A stretch of DNA of 64,000 nt from Lycium barbarum (taxonomy: Eukaryota; Streptophyta; Magnoliopsida; Solanales; Solanaceae), in NCBI RefSeq assembly GCF_019175385.1, contig NC_083342.1, forward strand, positions 123,194,376 through 123,258,375, given 5' to 3'. The translations under genes and the position numbers were made by a program. Position 1 is the stretch's first letter. Each line of letters begins with the position of its first letter. Below the pieces are notes generated by a model. It worked only from the letters and a program-made list of their open reading frames with translations, did no database searches and was not told where the DNA came from. This document shows, piece after piece, positions 1 to 10,748 of this stretch.

Positions 1-1150
1 AAGATTATTCCAAATGAGAAGATTGATTTCTATAACCGTATATTTTTTCATTGTAGGCTGCTACTCGTAAATGTGGCAGTCATGGTATAGTTAAGGTATC
101 TACATGAAATGGCTGATTATCTGTTATGAAATAGAGAAGTGTGAGGTGGATGTATTGGCTGGCAGAGAGTATAATTTTCTGTATGTGAAGTTTTGTTGAG
201 AAACTGTGCCCAAAGTTGTTTTTGACTCTTATTGTAAATGACCACTAAAACTGCTAAATAGAAAGTAGACCTAAATTATCAAGTATTTTCATGTTAATCC
301 TCGACAATGCAACTTCTAATAAAAAAGCTATACCTGTGACAACTGCATTTTTGCCGAGTCATGGTCAATTTATAAAGGATTTTTTGTTACTGGCCTCATT
401 TTCCATTATGTTACCAACTGCTGGACAGCTCTGTATAGCTGTTATTAGGACTATGTTACATATGAAGACTAATGCTTGATTTTGAAAAACAAATTGATAC
501 TCATTAGAGGCTTGTTTGGGAGACAAGGATGTACCCAAAATTTACATGCTATCTTTGAGAACCCTCTCTGGAGGAAAAGGTGTTGCCTATCTTTTCTAGT
601 TTTTATAGGAATATGACTCTTCGATCTTGGAACCATTGAAACTAGCCGAACTGAGGACATTTCGTGGCAAGTAGCTTGGTATTTAGTTGGTGACTAAGTC
701 AAATGTTTCGAGTTTGTTCATTGTTGTCACCGGCTCATCAACACACACTTGGAGGCACTAGGAATTTTCTGGTTCCATAGTGGATTCATGATATTCCATG
801 GTAGTTGCCATCTAAGTTGACAGAAGTTCTAATTTCATCAGGATACATTTGGAAATCTCTGGTTCCTCGTGAATCTGTCATACTTCCTTTCTGCTTCTGT
901 CCCTAAGCCGTGGGTCAATTACTAATTCTGTAAAATTGCTCGTGTATTTTCCTGGGCCAAGTGTAAATTGGTCTAACATAATAATGTCTTGCAATCATGT
1001 ATAGTTTTTGGATAAGTAATTATGGACCATAAATATTACTGGCCCTCAGTATATTTTGCTTTTAATTCACGGTGAACTAGTTGCTTTCCTTGTTGTCAGA
1101 TAACATCGGCGCTGCATCATCTTAATAAGTTCTATTTCCTGCTATACCAG
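1..1150 (+). other. Probable intron (or introns) of the gene ending at 1315
   Basis: No convincing coding frame is visible here. The stretch ends in a pyrimidine-containing tract and CTATACCAG directly before an open terminal exon, so it is most simply the last intron of a gene whose earlier exons lie left of the window. Short ORFs within it (for example 291-479) have no protein-like character. The upstream exon was not seen, so the intron assignment is inference. Confidence 0.45.
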
Positions 1151-1315
1151 GTACAAGCAACAAATGAAGTTCTGGACAAATCAGCGTCGGTGCAAAAAAA
1201 TGACCAACTCCCTGATGTTAGTGATAGTGCAACTAATAACTTGACCAACCAAACAAATGTGCCTGGAAATGAAGCTGGTGAGTTGGTGTTAGAAAAGACA
1301 AATGTAACAATGTAG
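1151..1315 (+). CDS. Terminal exon of an unidentified protein-coding gene
   Basis: The exon follows an AG acceptor at 1149-1150 and reads 54 codons in phase 0, from VQATNEVLDKSASVQK to LEKTNVTM, then TAG at 1313-1315. The peptide is polar and rich in Asn, Thr, Asp and Glu, with no domain, membrane segment or motif I recognise; it looks like a disordered C-terminus. The length is an exact multiple of three from the acceptor, which supports the chosen phase. An AATAAA at 1802-1807 could serve as the polyadenylation signal. The gene's function cannot be inferred from this piece. A chance ORF is possible but less likely, given the acceptor, the open frame and the 3'UTR-like downstream sequence. 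Confidence 0.5.
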   Translation, partial: VQATNEVLDKSASVQKNDQLPDVSDSATNNLTNQTNVPGNEAGELVLEKTNVTM

Positions 1316-1830
1316 CGAGGACAACTTCATTCGTTATGTTAAGATGTATCTTCCTTATTATATTGTGAATCTCTGCTCCTCCCTTTTGTCTATGTGACCT
1401 GGAAGATAATCGAGTATTTCACTGGATGCAGGTCCCAGTTTGTAATCACAACTTTGTGTTCTGATCAATGACGGTTTGATTTTCATCTAATGGAAAAGTC
1501 ATTTTCTCACTCAGAAGGTATCTCCTTTTAACTCTAACCGGTGCAGTTCTGAGAATCTAATTGTTACTGGAGATAACTGGAAGAGTTTCAGAATGAAGCT
1601 GGTTTTGCAACTGCCATCGGAATGTAGACAAATGCACAGGTTTTGGTAATGTAAAGAGAGACCATAATTTTCTCCTTCAAATGTACATCAAAGATATCTA
1701 AAAGCAGTTGGGAGCAGACTTCTTCCCGCCCTCCCCACAAGGATCAAGTTTTGGCATCTCAAATGTGTAATGTGTACCAGACACGTCAACGTTCTTCAAA
1801 TAATAAAATAGCAAAAGTATTTTTCATTTA
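1316..1830 (+). other. Putative 3' UTR with poly(A) signal
   Basis: Non-coding AT-rich sequence follows the stop codon. AATAAA occurs at 1802-1807, about 490 bases after the stop, within the normal range for a plant 3' UTR. The cleavage site cannot be placed from sequence alone. Confidence 0.35.
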
Positions 1831-3195
1831 GTCACCTGTACTTTCAATATCTGTGTGAACCCTGTTTGGTAAATTCTTTCATGCATGCTAGGTGCTGTTA
1901 TGTGAAGCAGAGAATTTTAGATCCCCCCAAAACAGAGCTAGATGCAGTTTAGTTTTAGTGGTTCAACTGAATCTAGGCTTTTTTGCACAGAATATAGATA
2001 TATACTAGAAAGATTCTAAAATTTCAATCAAGTTATGAACCTATAATTGCAAATGTGCATTGGATTCAATGATGAGAATACAAGGATTGAATACATCCAC
2101 TTTAAATCTTTATTGTCCCTGCTCCATCTACGTGAACAAGTAACTAATGACGTTTCTTAGGTCTTAGCCTACTCCATGTTGAACTTAACACAAGACTTAC
2201 ATAGTATAAGTTGGTGAGTACAAGATTTAAGAAGGTGAAAGTTACTAATGAGAAGAAAGTGTACAGGATCAGTCCTTTTCAAGTCATAAATCCAGCTTGA
2301 TTGCCAATACTGGTGAATTTATTGCACATGTAGCTTCATGCCCCAGTTTTGCTCCTCTTTTGTGTCCATTAATTTCCTGTGATGAGAATTGTGTTATTCT
2401 TAGCATCCCTGTTAATGAGGAGGCGTGTTGTCTCCTCATCCCTTCTTTCTGCTTTTATATGGTGAATCCTCTTTGCCTATCCTTTTGTTTCCAAAAATAG
2501 ATATCACATTTATATCGGATGTGCAAACAGTCGCCCATTAATACGAAAAAAAGATACATGTAACGTGCATAAATAGTTGAGGTCTTTTGGGAAAAATCAT
2601 GCGAGCCTAAAGGGAAAGGAATTTTCTTAAGCTTCTGATTAGATGAGTTTCATAAACATATATCAGGTTTCCAACTGAATTGTCGTATTCTAAACACCAT
2701 GATGCAAGAGAATAACAAACCTATTGTAGCTGTATATTCTTGCAGGCATGAAGCAGCATGAACTAATGATAGATCACTGGCACTGACCAAACAACTAATC
2801 TCATAAACAGGGACTTTTTAACCATAATGACTAACAACAAAAAGGATATGCAACAAGAACAAGCTTATACATAGAATTATGACACTTTATGTACATCATC
2901 CTCCAATCAATTAAATAGGGTTTTCCACAAACTCACAAACTGACTCAATAGTCAAATAAGAAGAGAAAAACATAAAAAGGAACATTCTTTCTAGTTTGGA
3001 CTTTGGACAAAGAAACCATAACTATACTGTACGTATGACAAACACTAGAATCATACAACACCCCAAACACTAGCACCAATATACCTGACCCCTGGTGACC
3101 CAAAAAATGAAGAAAAAAAAATTCAAGAAAAGAAATAAAGATAACACAACTAATAAAACAACTCACTTATGATTGTAATGTTTCTTCCCTGTGTC
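1831..3195. other. Intergenic, no gene seen
   Basis: The short ORFs at 2297-2500 and 2945-3166 lack recognisable protein features. The right part (about 2800-3195) probably contains the 3' UTR of the minus-strand gene that stops at 3196. No repeat or mobile-element ends were recognised. Confidence 0.4.
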
Positions 3196-6100
3196 TTATT
3201 TGGTTTTAACTTCATTCTTTGTATCAGATTTAGAGCTGGGAGACTTCCCAATGATTGCTTTCTTTGCCTTCACAAGAGACTGCTTCACCTTGGACATAAG
3301 ATTGTTTGAGTGCTTTGCCTTTACTGGAACTTCTTCTGTAGTTTTCTCGTTTTCAGCGTTCTTAGCAGCTTCTATTTTTGCGGTCTCCTCAACTTCTTTC
3401 TCTCCTTCAGCAGTTTTCTCATCTCTCCTCTCTGTCTCCGACTTCTGAGCCTCTTCAACTGATGGTTCAGCAGTAGCATTAGCTGTTGCCTCATCCACTT
3501 TCTTCTCAACTTCTGCAGCTTCATTGGCTTCAGTTGTAGGAATTGTCTCATCCTTTGTGCTCCCATTTTCAGCAATTGGCTTAATGTCTCTAGAAACAAT
3601 CTCCACTTCTGGAACCTTTTCAGCTACTTCAGATGTTTCAACTCCCTTTGCTTGTGGTGCAGCTAATTCCTCAGTCGCAACACTTTTCTCTCCCTTCTCA
3701 TCTTGATCATTAGTTGTAGCAATTTTCTCGTCGCTTTTGCTCCCATTTTCAGCAATTGGTTCAAAGTTTCTGGAAGCAACCTCCATTTCTGGAGCCTTTT
3801 CAGCAACTTCAGATGTTTCAACTACCTTTGCTTCTGTTGCAGCTAATTCCTCACTAACCACCTGCTCGTCTTGATCTTCAACTTTCACCTCTTCTTTTGC
3901 TGGATCTTCAGCAACTGTAGCCTCTGGAATCGATTCCTTTTCTTTTTCCTCAACAACAACATTGTCTGCAACAACTTCTGTAGGACCTTCCTCGTCTGTT
4001 TTCTGCATTAGTGTTTCTAAAGTAGTTGACTTCACTTTATTTGAGCTCTCTGCAACAACAGGTTCCTCTTTTGGGGTCTCTTCTACCTTATCTACTGGAA
4101 TCACTTCTTCTTTTCCAGCAACGGCCTCAGCAGCTTCTTGCTCAATCTTCTCAGTAGCTTCAGTTGGCTTTTCCACAATGTGAACTGTTGTTGGCTGCTG
4201 CTTAGGCTTTTCCTCAACAGGCTCTATTTTAGATTCTTTGTCTAAAATTTCGACATTTCCAGCCTCTGCTTGGACCTCTGGTTCACTTTTGGTAACATCA
4301 GCAACTTGATCAGGAATGCTTTGAGCTTCTGGTTCAAGGGCAGGTTCCTTGGTTAATTCTGGAAGATCTTTGCTAGTGACATCCAATGCAGGTGTTTCAT
4401 CTTGTTTCTTAACTTCTTCAACAGTAGGAGGCTCAATTTCCTTGTCTGCTATCTTTTCTTCTGATTCTGCTGAAGTAGCAGGTATGCTTAGCAGTTCCTC
4501 AGCTTTTGAATTCTCTTCCTCGTGAGCTGTGGCTGGCGGAGCAGGTGCTGCATCAACTTTTTTAACCTCTTCAATTGCTGGGAGCAATGGCTCATCAGCT
4601 ATTGGCTTCTCTTCCTCAACGCTTTTCTTTACCTCTTCAATTATAGTTGCTGGAGGTTCCTCTACCATTGGCTTCTCTTCTTCATTAGCTTTCTTGACTT
4701 CTTCCACTATTGTTTGAGCTGGTTCATCAGCTTTCTTGACTTCTTCCACTATTGTTGGAGCTGGTTCATCAGCTTTAGGCTTCTCTTCTTCATCAATTTT
4801 CTTTACCTCTTTGATTATAGTCGGTGGAGGCTCCTCTATCGTTGGCTTCTCATCAGGTTTCTTTACTTCTTCGACTATTGTTGGAATTGGTTCATCAGCT
4901 TTAGGCTTCTCTTCCTCATCGCTTTTCTTTGTCTCTTCAATGATGGTTGCTGGTGGTTCCTCTGATGTTGGCTTCTCTTCCTCATCAACTTTCTTTACTT
5001 CTTCAACTGAAGTAGGAGCTGGTTCATCAACTTTAGGCTTCTCTTCCTCAGCTTTCTTTACCGCTTCTATGATTGCTGGTGGTGGTGCCTCTATTGTTGG
5101 CGTCTCTACCTCATCATCTTTCTTATCTTCTTCGACTATAGCTGGGGCTGCTTTGTCTGCTATTAGCTTCTCATCTTCATCAGCTTTCTTTACTTCTTCA
5201 ACTATTTCTGGGAATGGTTCATCAGCATTAGGCTTCTTACCTTCCTCAGCTTTCCTAACCTCTTCAGCTATTCCTGAGGCTGGTTCCACTGATTTTGTTT
5301 TTTCTTCCTCATCATTCTTCTTTGGCTCTTCAATTATCATTGTTTCGCTTTTTGTGTCCTCTATTTTTACCACTGGTTCAGTTGAAGAAACCACCGGACT
5401 TGGGGAATATTCTTCTTTTGGTTTTACTTCAGTCTCCTTGGTAGGGGGAACACTTTCTCCTTCCATAGTCTTAACCTCTTCAGGCACTTCCTTTACAGCT
5501 TGCTGCAGTAAACATGAAGAAGTAACGAGAATAGAAATCAAATGAGAAAATGTTTTGAGTCCAAGGAAAAAAGGGAAATGAAAAAGGATAAAATCATGGA
5601 CATTAAGCTTTCATTTTGGAGTGTGGTCACTGTGAACTTAACTGAAGAAACTTAACGGGGGTGACTTGGTTACATTAATTTGAACTAGTTAAAAAGAGGA
5701 CAAAGTTGAGGACAGAGGACAAAGTTGAGGAAACACACGGTAGTTTCCTCATCAGTCACAAGTCACAATAAAGATTGATACTAACAAAAAGCACCTTAGG
5801 AAGAGGCTTTCTTAGGTGAACTGAGCATATAATACTGCTAACTGTTGTCACATTCAAGTTACTTGCGTGGTCTTAAAGGATAACGAAATAAACAGGCCAG
5901 AACAACTACACAAAAAGCAAGATTCCAGGCTTCACCTTCTCATAAACAAAGCAACAAGTTTTAATCTCAGTAAAGCTATCAAACATTTCATTTGAATTCT
6001 TTGTTATGATATCATGAATAAAAACTACAGGAGTAATTTCATCATCGTCCTTAAACAAAAGTCCTTAGTTTTCTCTTTTGAAGACTGGTAAAAGTCACTT

Positions 6101-6503
6101 GAATACTGAAGTTCTCTCTTTTTACTTTCTTAGAGATAGCCGGGATTGATAAGGCTCATCACCCTAATATCCTTGCAGTAAAATCAAAATTACAATATAA
6201 CTAGGACCCTTGAACTCAAAGATCAAAATTACTATGCTAATAATATCTGTTCTGTGCTAATACAACTCTTAACACATAACAATAGCAAATGACATAGCAG
6301 AGTAAAGGGTATATTTGCTACAGAACTCTATCTACAACCAAAAAGAGTACTTCCACAGAGCTGTCAACATATGTATCCATTCAAAAGTAACAAGACAAGA
6401 TACACAAAACATATGTATCTGGTAAAATTCTTTAGCAACAGGCAGAGAAAATTACCTCAGAGGCAGTAGTAGGATGATCTGATGGAACAGTATCAGTAGC
6501 CAT
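3196..6503 (-). CDS. Acidic Glu/Lys/Pro repeat protein, 784 aa, two exons
   Basis: Exon 1 (6503-6456) encodes MATDTVPSDHPTTASE and ends GAG/gtaatt. Exon 2 starts at 5502 after an acceptor ending ctgcag and runs to TAA at 3196-3198; both junctions are phase 0. The ATG used is the exon 1 one, because the Met at 5541 lies in the 953 bp intron. The protein is highly charged. Residues about 75-335 are roughly a dozen imperfect 22-24 residue units of the form EEVKKADEEEKPKADEP followed by AP/PPTII. A second duplication of about 50 residues lies near the C-terminal third (SEELAATEAKVVETSEVAEK versus TEELAAPQAKGVETSEVAEK). The last 41 residues switch to a basic tail (SNNLMSKVKQSLVKAKKAI). There is no signal peptide or membrane segment. 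It is probably intrinsically disordered; the basic tail could bind membrane, nucleic acid or cytoskeleton. I do not recognise a characterised family. Confidence 0.85.
4546..5330 (-). repeat. In-frame coding minisatellite of the acidic protein
   Basis: Degenerate 66-72 base units repeat in tandem in phase with the reading frame. On the + strand each carries variants of CTTCTTCCACTATTGTTGGA followed by GGTTCATCAGC. Unit number probably varies by replication slippage without breaking the frame. The long Ser-rich + strand frames over this region are shadows of it. Confidence 0.8.
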
Positions 6504-9467
6504 GTATATAGAGACTGATGATTATGATGAAGAATTCAAAGAAATGATCCTTCTTAAACTGTTAAACAAGATTCAGTATAGTAAAGAAAGAAAGGAAAAA
6601 GAATGCTATGGTTGGCAATAGCTCAAAAAGACTCTCAAAGCACACTCACATAAACTCCTCTCTGAGTGTCTAACCCCACCGGCAGCCCTTTTGAAAAGTA
6701 AGAAACAGGGTGGACTGATGCTCACATGATGGATATGATCTGTCACTCAGTGGGTGGAATTACTTTAACTAATCTTCAATATTTTTAATTCTCTAATCCT
6801 AATTATGATGGAATGACCACCTTTAAATTTTGAATATGGACAAAAAATAAATATTTAAGTAATTAAGAAAAAAAGGGAATATAATTATGTTGTGAAAGTA
6901 TGAAGAGGATAGTGTTGTCGAGATTGGTCTCTCTAGTCTCCAGAGTCACAAAAGCTTTCATTCGTTGATGGGACCATTAGTTTTAACAGCCTAATAATAT
7001 TTTGGCAAACAGTTGTCTATTTTGTCCACTTGCTGAGAGTTGCATTTTGAAATTTGGAAGATACTTTTTTGGCCCCAATTATTCTGGTCATTTTCATTTT
7101 TCAGTGTGGCTACCTTCTCTTCAAGAAAATTATTTCGGCATGGTCCATTGGACGGCGTCTAGTTTTATATGGTACTAATTTATTGTGTTGTAATGAAAGA
7201 AAAATGCAATTGTGTACTATTAAGATTTACAGTTTAAGAGGTTCATGTCATGTATGACGATTACAAAGTTTCTTATGATTATAGAATCTCTTATTGTAGA
7301 AGTCCTTTTAATGACATTCCAAATAATATAGAGGAACTAATTATGTGGATCCTACATCTTCTAATCTTGTATTAAGCTAGTAATATAAATTTTGTTTGAC
7401 ATAAATGATAATTGTTTTGCTTTATAGTAGGAATTACAAGAATCTTTCCCCGTTCACATATCATTTGGATAACTTCATCCCAGAAGTTCAAAACTGTTAT
7501 ATTATAGAGCTCTTTTGATGAAATATTGTTGATTTTTTATGAAGCACATGCACCTTTATAGTTGAGAAGAAAAAAGAATTTCGAAATGACTACGGTATAA
7601 GGTAGTCAATCTAATTGTTCAAGTAGATAAAAAGAAGAGAAAATAGTCAGATGCCCCCTCAACGTTTGATCGATTTAATTATGACGCACCCAGCCTTTGC
7701 GGGCGTCCTATTACCCGCCTAAGCATTTTAAAAGTGGAATAATTTGCCCTTGAATTAAACCGGCCAAACTATATAGCAAATGGTTTGTGCCGTACTTGTT
7801 GAAGAAGAAATTTATTTTGTGTCTAACACAACTGATACTAATTGAATAGTTGTGTGAGTAATCTTTTTATTTTTTATTTTTATCTCACAACAAAGTAAAA
7901 CACAAAATAATTTTTTTTGTTCCCTGTAGAAGTGTTTCGACAAAAATATTGAGACCTTTGGAAGATATTGACTGGGGGTTTGACAAATATAGTACCCCAC
8001 TGTTGAGTTGGCACATCCAATTAGGCCTATGAGTGAGCTGGAATTTGGCGCGATACATACCTGCCCTATCAGCTTATTTTATTTTATTTTGGATGGTTTA
8101 TTAGTAGATCGATGTATTTCATACGACCGAAAATATTTGTTGGAAAGACATTTTCAAAAGATAATATTAGTTGACAATTTATTTTTCATCAAATGGGAAA
8201 AGTTTCGTCCCTTACCTTTGGACAGGATAATTACCTTTACAATTATGTTAGTTCTTTGTTTTATATTATTGCTGTAACCAATATTTGAATATTATTATCA
8301 ATTCTTAACGTTTAAAAAAAAAAATCATAAAAGATACTATCTAATTTGCTGATATTATCGTTAATCTCCAAAAAAAAAACACCAGAAATATTTTCTAGAA
8401 AATTAAGTAGGTGGTGTTTTCTGTTGTTTATAAAATACTAATGAGAGAATCCCCGAGCTTAGCACGGTCACATGCGCCTCTTGCTTTTGTACTTCAGGTT
8501 AACATCATTTCCGCTAGATTTCCCAAGCATTTTTGGAATTCAAGTAGAATAAAGTTGTATCTTCAATTCTTCATATGTTTGTGGTAACGGGACGCATGTT
8601 GGTAGAATATGTAAGTTAAGCCTGTTTTTTCAAGTGTCTATATAAAAGAGAAATAATGCTGACGGCAACCCTAAGCTTTTTAACATTACAGTATTATGAT
8701 TGTAGTTCCTTTTTAAATTTACTATTTACTAAAAGTAGGATTTCTGTAGATTTCAATTAGTCAACTATGGTTAACTTACCCTAATTTTTTTATTTTTATA
8801 AATTTGACCCCATTCATACCATATGAGAGGATTATATTAAAGAATAACTATTACTAGTGTTGTTGATTTTTAGTACCAATGGATCTTTGTAATAATATTA
8901 GAATTGACGAAGTGTAATAGTATATAGTAGCTCGTAGGAGAAAAGAAACGCACGGTCAAGTGTAGTTTTTGGTCATATTTATGATATTTCACCGAATTGA
9001 ATATTTCCCAATTTGTTTCTTATTGGTGCCTTACATTGTTTGAGATTCAAAAATGTGACCTGGTTCCTTGATATCCACATATGATTTTCATTTGTTTCCA
9101 TACCTCTGCATTGCTTTGCAACAATTATGGTATGCTTTTAAAGTGTGTGTATCACCTCTACCTCAACACGTCATGCTCTGAATTACGTTGCCGAGAAACA
9201 ACATCAAAATATCATATATGAAACAAGATATTTCAAAGTAATTCTTGGCAATTGGCACTTTATGAAGTTAATCAGTTTGAAAATAATAAGTAAGCAACGA
9301 ATGTAGTTTTATATAATGCATAAAATAATAAAAATAAAGTTAATGAATATGGTTTGGACAGAGGAAGAAAATAGTAAGGATGAGAAATTCAAGTAAATTA
9401 GTTAATTTGGGTGGTCTTGCTAGTTTTTGAAAATTGGGGGAATGAATCATATTGTCATGTTTTTTAG
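6504..9467. other. Intergenic spacer, no gene seen
   Basis: Bases 6504-6700 are the pyrimidine-rich (on minus) 5' UTR/promoter side of the acidic-protein gene; no clear TATA box was identified. Beyond that the sequence is AT-rich with many stops. The segment near 7650-7800 (starting with GCCCCCTCAACG) looks like a dispersed repeat, but I could not find paired ends. The ORFs at 7054-7257 and 8008-8277 look like chance frames. Confidence 0.45.
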
Positions 9468-9590
9468 AAAAAATAACCAAAAATTATTTGCAAAATCTAT
9501 AACCAAACACAACTCCATCTTCAACTCCAACTTCAAAAATTCCCAAAAAAGTGAATTTTCTATTGGTATATGTGGCCAAATGCCTACTTA
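9468..9590. repeat. Truncated MITE related to the one at 46656-46893
   Basis: The segment running from AAAATAACCAAAAATTATTT through CTATAACCAAACACAACTCC to GTGGCCAAATGCCTACT matches the right half of the inverted-repeat element inside the Helitron (AACTATAACCAAACACAACT and CATGGCCAAACGCCTACT). The left inverted repeat is missing here, so this is a fragment. Confidence 0.5.
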
Positions 9591-10023
9591 TAATAATATT
9601 CTCTGATGTTTTTCTTGACAAGCAAAGAACGAAACTTAGAACAATTAGAGATATGATTGCTTAAAATCTAAACCACTTAAAATCTTACTGTATAATGAGA
9701 TATGATAATTCACAAACAATACTACGCTTAATTTTTGCGAATATACGAGGACCCCATCTTATTTAATAAGTATTCTTCGTTAGATAAAAGTCTACACCTT
9801 TTTCTTTATCACCAACAATCAGCATACTGTGCCACCCTGCTTCAACTCATTTTTCAATGTCTTTTTTTCTTTGTTCAGCTTCTTTCTTTGTAGGCCCACT
9901 TTCTTTTCGCAGTGTTTTTTTAAAGTGGAGCGTGAGGAACCGAACAAGTGAGCGGCTATTGTTCAATAAGATTTTCTATATTTTCCTTTTCATCTCTTCC
10001 CATTTTACCTTCATTCATTCCTA
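9591..10023. other. Non-coding spacer
   Basis: AT-rich with poly-T and poly-C-rich tracts; no gene, repeat end or RNA was recognised. Confidence 0.4.
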
Positions 10024-10325
10024 ATATTATGTTAATCCACTTTTCTTAATAATCTTCACATTTGGTGGGCCCACATCTCATAGACATTTACATTTATATG
10101 GATATATGCTTTCTTCAACAGTTCAATGCTCTACGGCAAACCTATAAGCATGATTGTAAGTGTGTGTAAAATAAGCTTTTGGCTTCAAGTCTTTCAACCG
10201 AGAAGGCTTTCCATAGCACTTAAGCATGCAATCAAGTAATTGTTGTTTTGAGGGCAGGATTATCTTTCCCTTTAGATGAGCATAAGATGTTGTTATGGCT
10301 TCTGTTGCCTAGAAGGCGACATAAG
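10024..10325 (-). pseudogene. Papain-type cysteine protease fragment, duplicated copy A
   Basis: Read on the minus strand this gives EAITTSYAHLKGKIILPSKQ followed by QLLDCMLKCYGKPSRL and later TVEESIYPYKCK. These correspond to the region just after the catalytic Cys of papain-family (C1A) peptidases: the ..LISLSEQ-LVDC segment and the ..EEDYPY segment. In-frame stops (for example just before ATEAI and after RFAVEH) make it non-functional. It is one of two tandem copies with a period of about 302 bases. Copy B (10326 onward) is the one split by the Copia element. The family assignment rests on motif pattern only, and no catalytic His or Asn region is visible. Confidence 0.6.
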
Positions 10326-10596
10326 ATATTATGTTGAATCCACTTTTCTTAATAATCTTCACATTTGATGGGCCCACATCTCATAGACATTTACATTTAT
10401 ATGGATGTATGCTTTCTTCAACAGTTCAATGCTCTATGACAAACCTATAAGCATGATTGTGTGTGTAAAATAAGCTTTTGGCTTCAAGTCTTTCAACCGA
10501 GAAGGCTTTCCATAGTACTTAAGCATGCAATCAAGTAATTGTTGTTTTGAGAGCAGGATTATCTTTTCCTTTAGACGAGCATAAGATGTTGTTATG
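10326..10596 (-). pseudogene. Papain-type cysteine protease fragment, copy B, downstream part
   Basis: Minus-strand reading gives TTSYARLKEKIILLSKQQ and LLDCMLKYYGKPSRLKD, nearly the same as copy A. It ends (its N-terminal side) exactly at the Copia target duplication TTATG (10592-10596). Its other half, holding the catalytic Cys motif, resumes at 15258. A one- or two-base difference in the ACAC run shifts the frame after YFTHT relative to copy A. Confidence 0.6.
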
Positions 10597-10748
10597 TGTA
10601 GGAAATCAATCCGTGATTTGTATTGATGTATGAAAGTCATTATATACAAAGTAGGTATCTCACTATCAGAATGATACTTGGCTAAATTATAGGACCTAAT
10701 TACTATACATAAGGAAGAGAATATTTACAATATTTACATAGTCTATCA
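10597..10748 (-). repeat. 3' LTR of Copia 1
   Basis: The 152 bp sequence is repeated at 15106-15257 with two visible transitions. It starts with TG and ends with CA. The minus-strand element ends here, and the RNase H reading frame stops at 10746, just inside the LTR. Confidence 0.93.

Noticed and set aside
4736..5545. Long Ser-rich + strand ORF (269 codons), and similar ones at 3191-4965
   Set aside because: Antisense shadows of the Glu/Lys codons in the acidic repeat gene; no start context, splice sites or protein features of their own.
7650..8050. MITE with ends GCCCCCTCAACG and GGGGGTTTGAC
   Set aside because: The end similarity is short and there is no target duplication; only noted as a possible dispersed repeat.
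10434..10649. Minus-strand 71-codon ORF treated as a single small gene
   Set aside because: Its first residues come from the Copia LTR; the rest is the papain-protease fragment. It is a chance fusion across the insertion junction.
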